Shown here piece by piece: positions 11,301 to 22,875 of a stretch of DNA of 64,000 nucleotides; position 1 is the first letter of the stretch, and every line of letters starts with the position of its first letter. The stretch is from Calamus simplicifolius (lineage: Eukaryota > Streptophyta > Magnoliopsida > Arecales > Arecaceae): the NCBI GenBank assembly GCA_900491605.1, contig UESW01000050.1:62001-126000 (forward strand). Direction: 5' to 3'. The translations under genes and the position numbers were made by a program. The notes beneath the pieces are model-generated. The model was not told where the DNA came from, ran no database searches, and saw nothing but the letters and a program-made list of their open reading frames with translations.

Positions 11301-14300
11301 CAAGATTCGAATTAAGTTTGTTATGAGGCCAGTAGTATCAGTAACCGGTTAGTTAGAGAATCGACGGCTAGAGAAGTTAGTTGATGCTTTGAGATTCGGT
11401 GATTTTATAGGCTCTAGGTCACTTCTGATATTATTGGCATAATTTTTCGCTCAAGCTCGTTGAGGGCCTACGTGGCTGGAATCTTATCGAACTATCATGA
11501 ATTTGAATTCTTCCGCACCTGGCTCCGCAGAGATTCGGGAATACTTCGGTTCAGCCGAGGAATAAGAGGATAACTCGGCTCTGTCGAAGCATATGAATAC
11601 CTTGGTCCGGCGAGAATATGAGGATGCCTCGGCATATCTCGGTCCGGCCGAGGTAAGATGATAGCTCGGGCCCGTCGAGGTGTGAGAATGGTTTGGAATG
11701 ATTCAGTCTGAGGATAGCTTGGTTCGAGGATGGTTCGATCTTGCCGAAGTTATCAGTTCTGTTATTTTCTAGATGTGATAGCTGGCTGATCGAAAATCAA
11801 AAGTGGTCTTGATCTTTTTGTCGTATGCACGAGTGTTGGCGCGATGACAATTTTACCCCTCATCATTACCTATCAAATTTAAGTATCTTATTTATATCCA
11901 TGTCAATAACCACATTTGCTGTATGATTTGAATCTGAGTCTATTTACAACAATATGTCTAGAATCGTATTTGCCAAATAAAAATAGATAGGGATATGGAT
12001 ATGTTGCAGCTGATCTATTTTCAGCCCTAATTCCCATCACACATATTTATCACAATATCTTATTTTCTTGTGACGCTCTTATCTATAGATAATAACCTTC
12101 TTTTCTAGTAATGTCCCATGCATTCTTCATTGTTGACTTGCCCAGCCTCTTCCTATCTTCCTCAACCCCTCTTTGTAAGCCCCAATGGCTAACTCCTCCA
12201 TTTGGCCTTTTTTAACACTTTCCTTTAGAAGTAAGATCACCTAACTGAAGCCATCAATTGCATTTCTTCATCTATAATGCCCCCCTCCACCAATCGCCAC
12301 CCATCCATCACTCCCATCCATCTCTTCAATTGGATCTCGATACATGATATCAGAACAGAGGATTGATAGAAGATGGAGAAGGAAAAGGGTTATTGGAACA
12401 AAAAAGGCACAAAACAGAAGAGAAAAATCTTCCTGATAGGTCATCAGGGTTCCCTGCTGCTGGAGCGATAACTGGCTGTCTGCAAGTGCATGGGGTTGTT
12501 TGATTGTGTCAATGAGAGCTGTGGTTTTACTAAGCTGCTATGAGGTATTCGGAGCATAACAAAGGAGGTAAGTTATTGTTCCACCTATGTTTAGGAGTTA
12601 TTTATGGGTCTTTCTGATCAGACCACATTGGCAATGGAGGGTTCTAAATAAATGAAGGTTTATCTTCTTGGTTCTCTCATCTAATCGAATTTCTTATTTT
12701 AGTAAGCTATGGTCGTGTCTTACTTGAAATTGCTGATACCTGGTCCAATGGACCAGTTTTGTTAAGATGACATCTAACTTAACGTGCAGGAATTAACTGA
12801 AGTAAGAATTACTTCATGATCTGGTTGATCAAGCCATTATAGACTGACCCAATGGGGCTTGGTCACTGGCTAGACCAGATTAAATAGGCCTGATTCAATT
12901 GAAAAACTGATCATGAATTGGACCCCTGAATGTTTTGAACTAACTGGTTAGATTGGTTCCACAAGTTTAAATTACTGAGTGAAAATGTCTTGGCCAAGTT
13001 CTTTCAGACCAATCTTGTGTTTAAATGGAAATCTTTGGAGGCAATTGCTCACTGATCAGCTAGTAGTATATCTTCTATAAAACTACTACTCTTGATGATT
13101 TAACAGTGACACTAGTGAAATTTGACAATTTAAGATCTGCTTTTGAAACTTGTATGCTGGCTTTTTGGCTAAAGAAGATGTGTTTAAATGGATAATCATT
13201 TGTTATTGTTGTTTTTATCATGGTACTCATTGTGTGTGATATAGTAATTTTAAATTGGATGAGAAAACTTAAGACTTGGGAGACTTTCTTTGAAAATCTA
13301 AGTGCTTATGAGGGTCTTTTTGCAGCAAATTAAGATGTTGGTCTCTTATTCACATATAAGCTTTGATTTTAATATTTTGTACATCATAAATTGAAGTTTT
13401 CTTTATCACATATAATGGATTATAAATAGGCTTTTGCTTTTTTGGCTATCAAAGTTCTGATTGACCAGTTGCTTGTTATAGTTACCTTTCCATAAGAAAC
13501 TATGATTAAATTGAATTTACTTAGTGAGATAGAACTACAAATTGTCAATATCGAAAAGTAGGAAATCAAATCTTTAGGCCTTTAAGAACCCATTTGGCAT
13601 TGCTTTTGGAGGGCTAAAAGTGCTTGAGTGATTTTTAGGTATTTGGTAAAAAATTGAAACAGTTTTCTGACTCTAAAAGCTGAAAAATTTCAGTTTGGAA
13701 CATTTAGGTGAAAGCTCTGCTTGAGACATGCTAGAAAACTGTTTTCATCTGTAATAAAATTTTTAAAATGATGAAAATACCTATAATATTCATTATAATA
13801 ATATAATATAATAATATTATCATATAAGAAGTAGATTTGGCTACACTCGAATATAATCAAGTCTAGATTTGGTCACCTCTTTCACCTTTAGATCCATAGT
13901 TCACAGATTCCAAAGATAAAAAGAAGTGAAAAAAAGTGGTGTGGCTCCGGGATCCATCTGGATCCAAACAAGATGATTGAATCTTGAACTTGGCTACATT
14001 CAAATGTAGCTAAGTCTATCTCATCATATAATATAATAATTATATTATATTAATATAGTGACAATAAAAATAACATTATATTTCATAATAAATATAAAAT
14101 TATCATTTATTACATTATTGGTATTAAAATATCAAAATAGATAATTTATAAATTAGGAGCACTTTATAATGACATTTTTGATAGTACAAAAAATTAAAAG
14201 CGTTTTCTCAGCTTGGGTGCAAAATAGATGTTCAAGTTTCATGATACTTCTTAAGACATAGTTATTAAATAGCCAACAACTTTTTGTTAAAGGTTGTATT

Positions 14301-17300
14301 AGTGAAAGCTCTCCTGCCCAAAAACTCTATAGACAAAATCCTTGCTATGTACAACAATGTCTAGCAGGGCCTTTGATTATTCTCATTGACTACAAAGGTT
14401 TGTAGATGATGCAAGCACTTCTGTGATATATCCTCCTTAAGGTTTAGAGATAATGCCACCTTCAACCAACTTTGAGCACAATTCTCGTGTTATCAGGTAT
14501 CATAGAATGATAATTATAGACAGCTGTCCAAATGCTTACAAATTAGCATGGAATATTAACAAGTCAAAAGGTAAAACTAGTTAAATTATTGCTGCTTAAA
14601 GAGAGAACTTTGATGCATTGTACTTGACTCCTGAGTTAATGCTTTTCTTATTAAAAACAAGTAAAGAAGATCTTTGTTATGATTTCAAGTCCGCATGGGA
14701 TATCTTGTGATATGCTAGGATGAGTTGCGATTCCAAGTGTGGGAATGGAACCATCCCACCATTGTCTTAGTGTCCCAATCGATGCATCTTGATATATCCT
14801 ATGTCTCAAGTGTCGGGACAGACTGGTATGGCGGCATCTCCTATTACATGAAAAAATCAGGATGGCTCCATCCACGTGATTTAAAACCTTAATCTGTTAT
14901 ATTACTGTGAAGTTTCTGTCCCTTTTTTTTAATTTCTTATCTAAAATAGTTACCTTGTGTACATCAGTGGAGTTTGTTGTTTACATGGTTTCAACTTGAG
15001 AATGGCTCTTTTTAGTTGTAGATTATTGGGCGTGTTTCTTCTATATAACAATCCACTTTTTGTGCAGTTGATTGCTACTGCAGCTCTGTTTCTAGCTGCA
15101 AAGTCTGAGGAAACACCATGCCTTTTGAACAGTGTGCTACGGGTATCCTGTGAAATTTCTCAGAAACAGGAGTTTACTTTCTTTCCATATTTGCTGCACA
15201 GTGTAAGCATCGTTAGGCTTTGTTCAGTGTTCTTAAACTATCTTCCAGTACTTGCCACAGGCAAGATATATAACTTTTTCCATTTTTTTTCTCCTTGTGT
15301 CTTTGGAATATTATTTTTATGGTAGTCTCAGTAAGAGCTGTATCATTTTTCAACTTTTTAATCCAACAGAAGTTGATCCTTGCTTCAGACATGTAATGCA
15401 TAGTTACTCTACTGTCTATTTGCACATACTTTCATAGCTTTGATTAATAATATTCCATTTTTGCATTCATATGCCAACACTTATTTCTGTTTGAAAATTA
15501 CTTATCTCTTGCATCGATACTGGCTCCTTTAGTGGTGACTCCTTTTTGCCGCATTTTATCATATTTGTATGGCATATTTAGATTTGATGATTTTTTATAT
15601 AATTAGAGCATTTTTTTAATATCAAAGCTCTAATGATAGCTGATTAATGCATGTTGTCACACACACAAACACATACGTCTGTTTAAAGCAATTGCTCAAA
15701 ATCATACTTAAATCTATACATACGGATGTAAGTTATCTGCTGCGTGGAAGTGTGTTATTTGATGTTGCATGGAAAAGGGCATATTTCTCAATCCACATAC
15801 TGCCTTACAGGGCATCAAACTATTCAAACAGGGCTTTGATTCTAGATCAAGGAATATTCTCCATAATATTTTACATGTAAATGAAGTGCATAATACATAG
15901 ATGTATCTTTACTTTGTTTAGAGAACTAAAGATTTTCATTGAGGAGATGTGACTTCTGTTTTGGATAGAAGACATGGTTGGAGTTTGAGTTTAAAGATGA
16001 TTAATACAACTAAGCATCTTAGCCCTTGCAAGTCAGGCGTGTGAGTCCTGAGGAGACAAATAATTTTCTCATGGAAGGCGAAATTTAACGTGACGGTTCT
16101 TAGCTTGCTTGAAGTTTGATTTTGGCATGATATACATTGTACTAGAAGTTGGTCATGCATGAATAGCCAAGTTCCTTATATAAATTATATTAGTTCTTGT
16201 GCATGTTATAACTCACACTTGTTTATGCCTTTCAATAAGAGGAAAATATCATGCTACTAAGAGAATTACATGTAGTTCCAAAATCCACATTGGTTATGTA
16301 TCTGAGTTTGATATGACTTAGACATTTGGATATTTATGAAGTTCTTTGGTTGCTACTTTCAAAGATTGGAAGAGAGTTGAACTCTTCCAACAATGAAGTT
16401 CTCCTCCATTTTCTGATATAGGAGTGAGTGTTTGTTTTTGTTTAAAGATTAACCATGGACGCAAATATCGAAATGACTTTTGCAAAAAATTATTTTTCTT
16501 GTCTTCTTTAGTTAATTAGGAAGTTTCAATAAAAAACAAGTATAGTGAAAGACTTTGACAAACAACTATCTTTTTAAAATTTAAACAAACAATATTTAAA
16601 CGTATAATATATAATTTTATCCTATGTATCTCTGAATTTCTCTTTTTTCCTTTTGTCAAATCAGATACTCCAAATCTGATATTCTGTGCCCATAGAGCAT
16701 TGGAAATACTATGACAGTATTTGATACAATAAGTTAGTGTTCTTCTGAATATCAGAAGTCTTCAAGCTTTCTGCTACTTAATGGACTGCATCTTTGCATT
16801 TTATTGGGTCACCCATGAGATGTCATGCAGAAATTTGAAATTCCTAATTTTGAACCTGGCCCAAGAAATTGGTGTACAATTTTTTTTAGATAAGGCCAAT
16901 ATATAGACCTCAATAAATAAAATGGGTGTTATCATCGGTTCTATTCCTATTGTGCTGCCGTTGGGTCATGCACTAGTTTCTTGCTGATGACTAGTTATGA
17001 ATTGCCTTTTCTATATGCTGGTTTCATCCAGAAGATATTATATTTCTGTCACATAGAGGCAAGCTGAAATGCATGCACCCATATGCCAGAGGTGCATACT
17101 CTAACCGATTTATGTCTTTTACTTGTTTAGCAGGACTGGTTTGAACAGTACCGTGAAAAAGTTATCGAGGCTGAACAAATGATACTGACAACCTTGGATT
17201 TTGAACTTGATGTGCAGCACCCTTATGCTCCACTTTCATCTGTCCTCAACAAGCTAGGACTTTCGCACACTGTTCTTCTTGATGTGGCCTGGAACTTGGT

Positions 17301-20300
17301 CAGTGAAGGGTAAGCATTTGAACTGCTTGATATTCTTTGCTCAGCTGATTTCGAGTTATTTATTCCTTGTGAAATCCTATTTAGTATAAGTTCCAATTTT
17401 TATTGGTATGAAGAAAAAATTAAAACATGCTATCCTTGTATCCTCTTTGTAAGAATCCATAGGACCTAATCTTTTTCTTCATTTTTTTGTTTTGGATGGT
17501 TGCTTTTGGTATTTCTAAGGGATATTTTCGTTCTACAATTGAGGGTTTTTCTTGTTATCTATATTACCTCCCAGCGATATCCCAATGCAAACGAAAAATT
17601 ATGACAGAATATTCCTATTGTTGTATGTGATTCTAACTTAAGAGAGCAAGAAATGCTACATTATACCTCAAATGGTAAACGATTTACCTTTTTTCTGTTG
17701 GCAAAAAAGTCTAATATTGTTATTGATAGATTATCTAACATATCTTCACCTTGAGTTTTGTTCCTTTTTCTAATGTTCTGTGGGTCCTCTTTTGAGTTTA
17801 TTTACTTTATCAAGTGGAACAGCATGTGAAGGTAATAAAATGCAAAGCTAAAGAATATCTAAGTAACAGCTATAGTTGGTTTCCTTCCTTTATAAGCTAG
17901 AACACTGACAGACATTTCTATTGGATTTTTCTTTGTTTTTAATTCATGTTCTGCATTCCTTTTAGTTAGTTTTCTTACAATAAAGTCTGATACGGCATGT
18001 CATGCTTAAACAGTTTGCTTTAGATAATTATGGGAGAACCAAGTGTTCTGGTGCTCACAGTTAGAATTTTTCCAATTATCAGGGACTTTTGGTTAATTTG
18101 CTTGTAGCTGCTATAAGTCCATGATGACAATGAAATGATTATTGCGATTATCGATCATCAATATGTGGTTGATTCCTCTCAAACCTCTCAAACTAATATC
18201 ACTATAACTACACATACCTTTGTTATTTGAGAGCGCATTGATTTATGACTGTAGTATCAAATAGACATGTGCACGTTTGTTTTAGAGAAGTTAATAAATA
18301 TGGCATCATTCATGATTTTAGTTCTTTTTCTGTGCTAATAGAATGCAAACTATTTTGTAATTTGAGTGTCAACTTATTCTTAAATAGAGCAGAGTGGAGG
18401 AAAAAATAAATACTAATATAAATTAAAATAAAACAATTTGAAACAAATGACAAATTGACTAGGATATCTAATTCAATCTTCTTTCTTAACATATTAAGAT
18501 ATTTAATTGCAATGTCTTTCTCAATATATTATGATATTTAGTTATATTTTCAATTATACTTTCTTTCCTTTTTTAAAAAAAATGGGAGAATGGGTTATTT
18601 GATTATATTTCTATCTAATCTAATTATATTAAGGTAGGGTATCTTTGTCCAAAGAGTTGACAGACTAAATCTATATAGGAATATTCTGAAATTCAAAACT
18701 GTTTGTTTTTATATTACATACGAGCACACCTTTATCCTTTTTTGTGCTAGCAAACATTCTGAAAGCATCAAGGTCAATTACCTGAATTTGTAGTGGGTGT
18801 TGGAGTGCATTTTGGTTTGAGAGCATGAATTCAACAATTTCTAAGCATGAAAGTGCCTAGGATTCACCTATTCAAAATGAGACTTTGAAAAAAAGTTATG
18901 AGTCTCTAACTCTGGCTATTACATTTCAAAAACATAATGGGATAATTAAAAAAATTGATTGAAAAATAAAACATACATTTATTTTGCCAAATAAAATTAG
19001 TTTTGATGAAATAGTGCTAGTGATAAAACATATTTTATAAAGTGGTTGAAGGTTCATAATTTTGATATCGGGTACCATATCGGTATATTATTGGTTCGGT
19101 ACAATATGGTTATTATATATGTGCCCCATATTGAGATAGCTTTTGAGCACTTTTTATGATGGTACCATGAGCATGCTCTTATATGTACATTGAATTCTTC
19201 TCTCCTTTGACATTCCTCCTGCAGGCACATTTTAATCCAAATATATTATACAGACTCGGACAGATTTTGGTAGTCCTAAAGATGTCTTTAAAAAAAATTT
19301 AAATTGGTCTAAGGTCATAGAGATCATGATGTTTCTGGAAATTCTCACTTCCATATATGCTTGTGACTTTTTATTTTGATTTGTCCTCATAAGTACTTTC
19401 CTAATTCTAGAATTATTACTGCCCTTTGGACTGCTATGATAATTTTTTTACCAATAGTTATTGGATATTTCAGTCCTAGCAGATTTACATGTAAGGAATG
19501 ACTAAGGTTCTTGTAGTGTGAGAGAACCTGCTAAAAATCTGGTTTTCAAAATTTTTTTTTTTTTTGCCATGTCTGGCTATTGAAGAGACATGTTTTTTTT
19601 GCTTATTTTTTCATGGAAAAAACACTTTATTAATGTGCTCTGGAATAGATACCACTTTAGAGGCATTTAGGATTTATGTCCCCATAATCATTACTGAAAC
19701 ATTTCTGTTCACATTGGATTGTGTTATTATTGACAAATTAGCTAAGTTTGACTATTTTCTATGTTTCACTTCTAAGTATATTTTTTTGGATCCATGTTGT
19801 AATGACCTTGCCATGCAGTTTCAGATGTCATATGTTTTCGTGCCATTAAGTGCTTGTGCATCACAGTACATACAGTTGCTAGTTACATGAAAACACACAT
19901 AGATGCCACCTTGACAGCATTGACTGCAGTATTGGTAGATAGTTATCATCGTATATACCACTGAATATGCCATCAAGTTATTTATGCATGGAATAGTGCC
20001 TTGACACAATAGGAGAGTATTTAGTTACTTGGGTTAAATGTCTATTCTATAAAAAATTGTTAAGCAAACTCCTCCGGTCCTCCTTGTTCTGCTGCTTCTC
20101 CTCCTCCTCCTGCTTTTCTCCTTCCTATACTCTTTTTTGCTTAAGGATTTTATTATAATGTTCAGATTCCTCTAACTATGAGGGGAGATATTCATGTACT
20201 GGTGAGGGGCGTTCTGAGCCCCCTCTTTTCCTGTCCTCTCTTATTTTGGAGATTTGGCTTTCACTGAGATAGTACTTTTGTAAAACTCGTGAATGAAGCT

Positions 20301-22875
20301 GTGTCATTCAAAACAAAATTGAGCATCTTCAATGGCTTCTTCTGGGTCTTTAGGCAATTTTTTAGATCCCAGACAAATAAAAATATTGAGGTACTTGGTG
20401 TTTCCTAATGCATGTGTTATATACTTCTAGTTGTGAGTCTTGTGTTATTTTCTTAGCATTATGGGAAGAGTTACATAGATTGTTGCTGGTTCCAAATTTT
20501 TCCATGTTTTTGCATTCAAACTATTTATTGTACATTGTTTTTTTTCCTAGTATGGCATATTGATCTTTTGACATGGCATAAATTGCAGGGCCTTTCTTCA
20601 CAAGAATAGTGTGCTGACCTGTGTGATAATCTTAGCTGGAGGATTCTTTTGCTGTTCATGGAAAGCCTTTTTTCAATTATACATGCATACATACATATAT
20701 GCATACATGCATACATACATATATGCATACATACATACATATAGTGCAATTTGGACATGATTGCACGAAAAATTTAAAACCAGTTTTACCAGTTGGTTAG
20801 TATTAACGGCCAATGGACCTCCAAAACCTGTTCCACTTATAGCGCAGTTGTGTCCATTCTTTCTTCTTTACTTGGGACATCTGACACTTGAGGGTTGCTT
20901 CTTGTTGAGTTTAACTTTCTAACTCACGAAGTTTTAATTCCATTTTTCTGCTTGAGTTCTAACCAAACGTCTTGCCCATGCCATATTCCAATTTGATGTT
21001 CTTGTCCCATCTTTCCTATTTGTTCTCCTTTAGTTTTTGCTAATGTTTGATCATCTCTGCAAATTAAGTTTTTGTATTTAACTTATTTGATAGTTTAGCA
21101 TACCTCCCTTGCAAAGCGAACTGATGACATTTTCCCCTCAAATTTCAGAGTCTGGTTGAAATTCTTGCATAAAATGGCAAAATATCAGAATGACCTTTTC
21201 TCTTGGTTATGCTCCCTATTTAGTCAATTCTTGTCCCAAATTACCAAGTAATGTTGAGACTATAACTAAGCACACGAGTGCTCTCTATTTGCCCTTGTGC
21301 ATGCGTGCAATGGATGGAAATGTCTAGGCAGAAAATCTCTAATAATAATAATAATATTAACTAAAGTCAAAGATAAATCCAGAGGAGCATCTTTGCATGA
21401 ATTATTTGATGATACATGATTCCAACTTGAGTACTGCTGCCTTCTTAATCTTCAAATGTTATAATGAAAATGTAACTGAATAGATTTCTTCTTTTGATTA
21501 TTTAAGAAGATTCTTGTAGGTGACAAGTTGCTGGCTGCCCTACTGATAAGACAGTTTTCTTCTTCTTCTTCTTTTTTTAAAGGAATGTTTTCTAAATTGG
21601 TAACTTGCATGTGCATGTAACACACTGAAAGATGTGTGCTATGTTACACAAAAAGCCTCTCACAAGGGAACATATTGTGTTGTTAAATTGCAAAACATAT
21701 TATTTTATTATGTTATTTCTATTTAATTAAAAGATTTCATTCGTCAATATGTACAGTATGTATCTCCTACTGATGTATAAAACATGAATTGTGGGGAAAG
21801 GAAGTGAGCAAAACTTTTATAAATCACCCAATCTTTTGTCAATTGTACAGCGCTTTGTTGTATTGTGTGAAACTCCACATTAGTTGAAGCCCATGTACTT
21901 GCCTCCAATTTCCCATGTACAACAAAGGAATGGAAATGTACGTCTCTTTATCATTTTCACAAAGCACATGGTTCCCATTGACGTCTCAACCTATGTCATC
22001 TTTGAAATATACTAGCAGTTCAGGAAAGAACATGCATTGCCGCTGTCTTGGCATGGTGCAGGAGATCTTATTAGTTATTTGTGAGATAGCATTGATAAGC
22101 AGAAGCTAGGAGCATCCATGGGAGAAGCTTTTATTCTCTCTTCTGTGTCACAAATCCTACTTTTTCTGATCGAATAATATTTTTGGATTCGGGAAAGGAA
22201 AATGCCCCTGGAGCATTCTTGGGTCCAGGACCTGATGCATAGTTCCCAAAGCCACATCATGCTGCTATAGTTTAGCACTATGCCAGCATTTCTACAGAAG
22301 ATTCTCAGATAATATATCGCCTGGATGGCTGCTTAGTTGGTAAGGAGACATTGGCATAATAGCCTGTTTAGCTTGCTATATGAAATCCTTTGTCTGCTCT
22401 GCTGTTTAAATCTTTGTTACATGTGAACTGATATGTCTTATGTTGATGCGGAAATGACACAAGACTTTGACTTACCAAAGAAAAGACTTTAAGCTTTTTC
22501 ACGTAGCATTCTTACGGAGGGATGGTTTGCCTATTAATTTGTTTTCCTCAGTTTGATTGATGCTTGCTGGAAATTCGATTCATCTCTTTCATTCTTTTTA
22601 TATTATTGCAGACTTCGGAGTTCACTCTGGCTTCAGTTTAAGCCCCATCATATTGCTGCTGGGGCTGCATTTCTTGCTGCCAAATTCCTAAATTATGATC
22701 TTGCTTTTCATCCGAGTTTTTGGCATGAATTCCAGACGACACCATCTATTATTCAAGGTAGTACTAGTTTGAGCATCTTGTTTACCTTCTTTATAGATGT
22801 CACCTTTAACATCATTTTTTCAATTTCTCCGTTTGCTTTGCAGATGTCGCACAACAGTTGATGGAACTCTTCTAG
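7840..22875 (+). CDS. CYCT1: cyclin T (CYCT1-type), six exons, 367 residues
   Basis: Regulatory subunit expected to bind a CDKC/CDK9-like kinase, forming a plant P-TEFb that phosphorylates the RNA polymerase II C-terminal domain in the nucleus. Coding exons are 7840-8372, 8498-8579, 15068-15202, 17134-17309, 22612-22757 and 22844-22875. All introns are GT-AG and the phases join exactly (1104 bp). Residues 1-135 are a variable, Ala/Pro-rich leader with a basic KRRR at 74-77. The conserved cyclin T signature FMSRDEIERRSPSRKDGID is at 136-154. The first cyclin fold continues through PQTTIGTAMVFCHRFF and LIATAALFLAAKSEETP. The second includes DWFEQYREKV, LRSSLWLQFKPHHIAAGAA and ends LMELF. The start is the first ATG after an AUG-free leader (context aaaccATG). 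The protein stops right after the second cyclin fold, whereas several plant relatives carry a further C-terminal tail. Exon boundaries are predicted, not transcript-based. Confidence 0.9.
8498..8579 (+). CDS. CYCT1: cyclin T exon 2
   Basis: 82 bp, completing Leu178 and coding through residue 205 (PQTTIGTAMVFCHRFF ... CHDRF). Acceptor TTGCAG ends at 8497. The donor is TTT|GTGAG at 8580. The preceding intron is only 125 bp; the following one is about 6.5 kb. Confidence 0.9.
8632..8879 (+). repeat. tandem duplication of about 124 bp near the intron 2 donor
   Basis: Unit 1 is 8632-8754 and unit 2 is 8755-8879. They share long blocks such as gcaagaagaatacataataa and atttgtatccaatgactgcc, with scattered substitutions and small indels. 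It begins about 50 bp after the exon 2 donor and is non-coding. Confidence 0.85.
10910..11865 (-). mobile_element. Gypsy-type solo LTR in intron 2, antisense to the gene
   Basis: Read on the minus strand it starts TGATGAGGGGTAAAAT and ends CCGCAGCA. The start resembles the Tat LTR at 48374 (TGTTGAGGGGTAAAAT). The end region shares the gcaagacagtcctcacgc-type block and the CTCGG/CCGAG words. A reversed TATA-like tattTATAG at 11228-11235 matches the TATAAATAG position of the Tat LTRs. It is flanked by a perfect 8-bp repeat TTACCTAT (10902-10909 and 11866-11873). No internal coding sequence remains. Confidence 0.75.
13590..14372. mobile_element. degenerate MITE candidate
   Basis: The left edge (cccatttggcattgc) and the reverse complement of the right edge (ggccctgctagacattg) are similar, and the enclosed text has the 'aaaagtgctt ... 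ctaaaagctg' style common in plant hAT-like MITEs. The interior holds an AT palindrome around 13795-13825. Ends are too diverged to define exact boundaries or a target duplication. Confidence 0.3.
15068..15202 (+). CDS. CYCT1: cyclin T exon 3
   Basis: 135 bp, phase 0 at both ends, residues 206-250. It carries LIATAALFLAAKSEETP, the most conserved helix of the first cyclin fold. Acceptor TGTGCAG ends at 15067 and the donor is AGT|GTAAGC. The last two residues are His-Ser; I recall Pro-Val there in related plant proteins. Confidence 0.88.
15203..17133 (+). other. intron 3 of the cyclin T gene
   Basis: 1.9 kb of AT-rich sequence with no transposon ends or coding segments that I can recognise. 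Its 3' end carries the tandem acceptor TAGCAG. Confidence 0.7.
17134..17309 (+). CDS. CYCT1: cyclin T exon 4
   Basis: 176 bp, residues 251-308 plus two bases of Gly309. It starts DWFEQYREKV and includes ILTTLDFELDVQHPYAPL. The acceptor region reads TAGCAG, so splicing three bases earlier (after 17130) would add one Gln. The donor is GG|GTAAGC at 17310. Confidence 0.88.
17310..22611 (+). other. intron 4 of the cyclin T gene (5.3 kb)
   Basis: AT-rich, mostly featureless intron. It contains a GGTACC/GGTAC-rich stretch near 19065-19150 related to one in intron 2, poly(T) runs near 19550, an AAT microsatellite near 21340-21360 and the CATA microsatellite at 20683-20740. No coding sequence is seen. 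Confidence 0.7.
20683..20740. repeat. CATA/CATG microsatellite
   Basis: About 58 bp of alternating catacatacata and tatgcatacatg words in intron 4. It is likely length-polymorphic. Confidence 0.8.
22612..22757 (+). CDS. CYCT1: cyclin T exon 5
   Basis: 146 bp completing Gly309 and coding LRSSLWLQFKPHHIAAGAA through FQTTPSIIQ, most of the second cyclin fold. Acceptor ATTGCAG ends at 22611. The donor is CAAG|GTAGTA at 22758, followed by a short 86-bp intron. Confidence 0.9.
22844..22875 (+). CDS. CYCT1: cyclin T exon 6, last coding exon
   Basis: Completes an Asp codon and codes VAQQLMELF followed by TAG at 22873-22875. Downstream of the stop the same frame stays open for 12 codons (DDSSVNSHVVLK) to an AAG|GTTTGT donor-like site at 22911. 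This suggests that the TAG may be a recent truncation or that the real exon extends in other alleles. Confidence 0.75.

Larger units (their letters stand above)
8580..15067 (+). other. intron 2 of the cyclin T gene (6.5 kb)
   Basis: A large intron with a tandem duplication at its 5' end (8632-8879), a GGTAC-rich dispersed repeat (about 9990-10240, related in part to intron 4 near 19065-19150), an antisense solo LTR (10910-11865) and a degenerate MITE candidate (about 13590-14372). Elsewhere it is ordinary AT-rich intron sequence. The intron splits the first cyclin fold, so correct splicing across it is essential. Confidence 0.75.

Noticed and set aside
12337..12365. gatatcagaacagagg resembling a Copia primer-binding site
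   Set aside because: No LTR end precedes it and no Copia coding sequence follows; treated as chance similarity.
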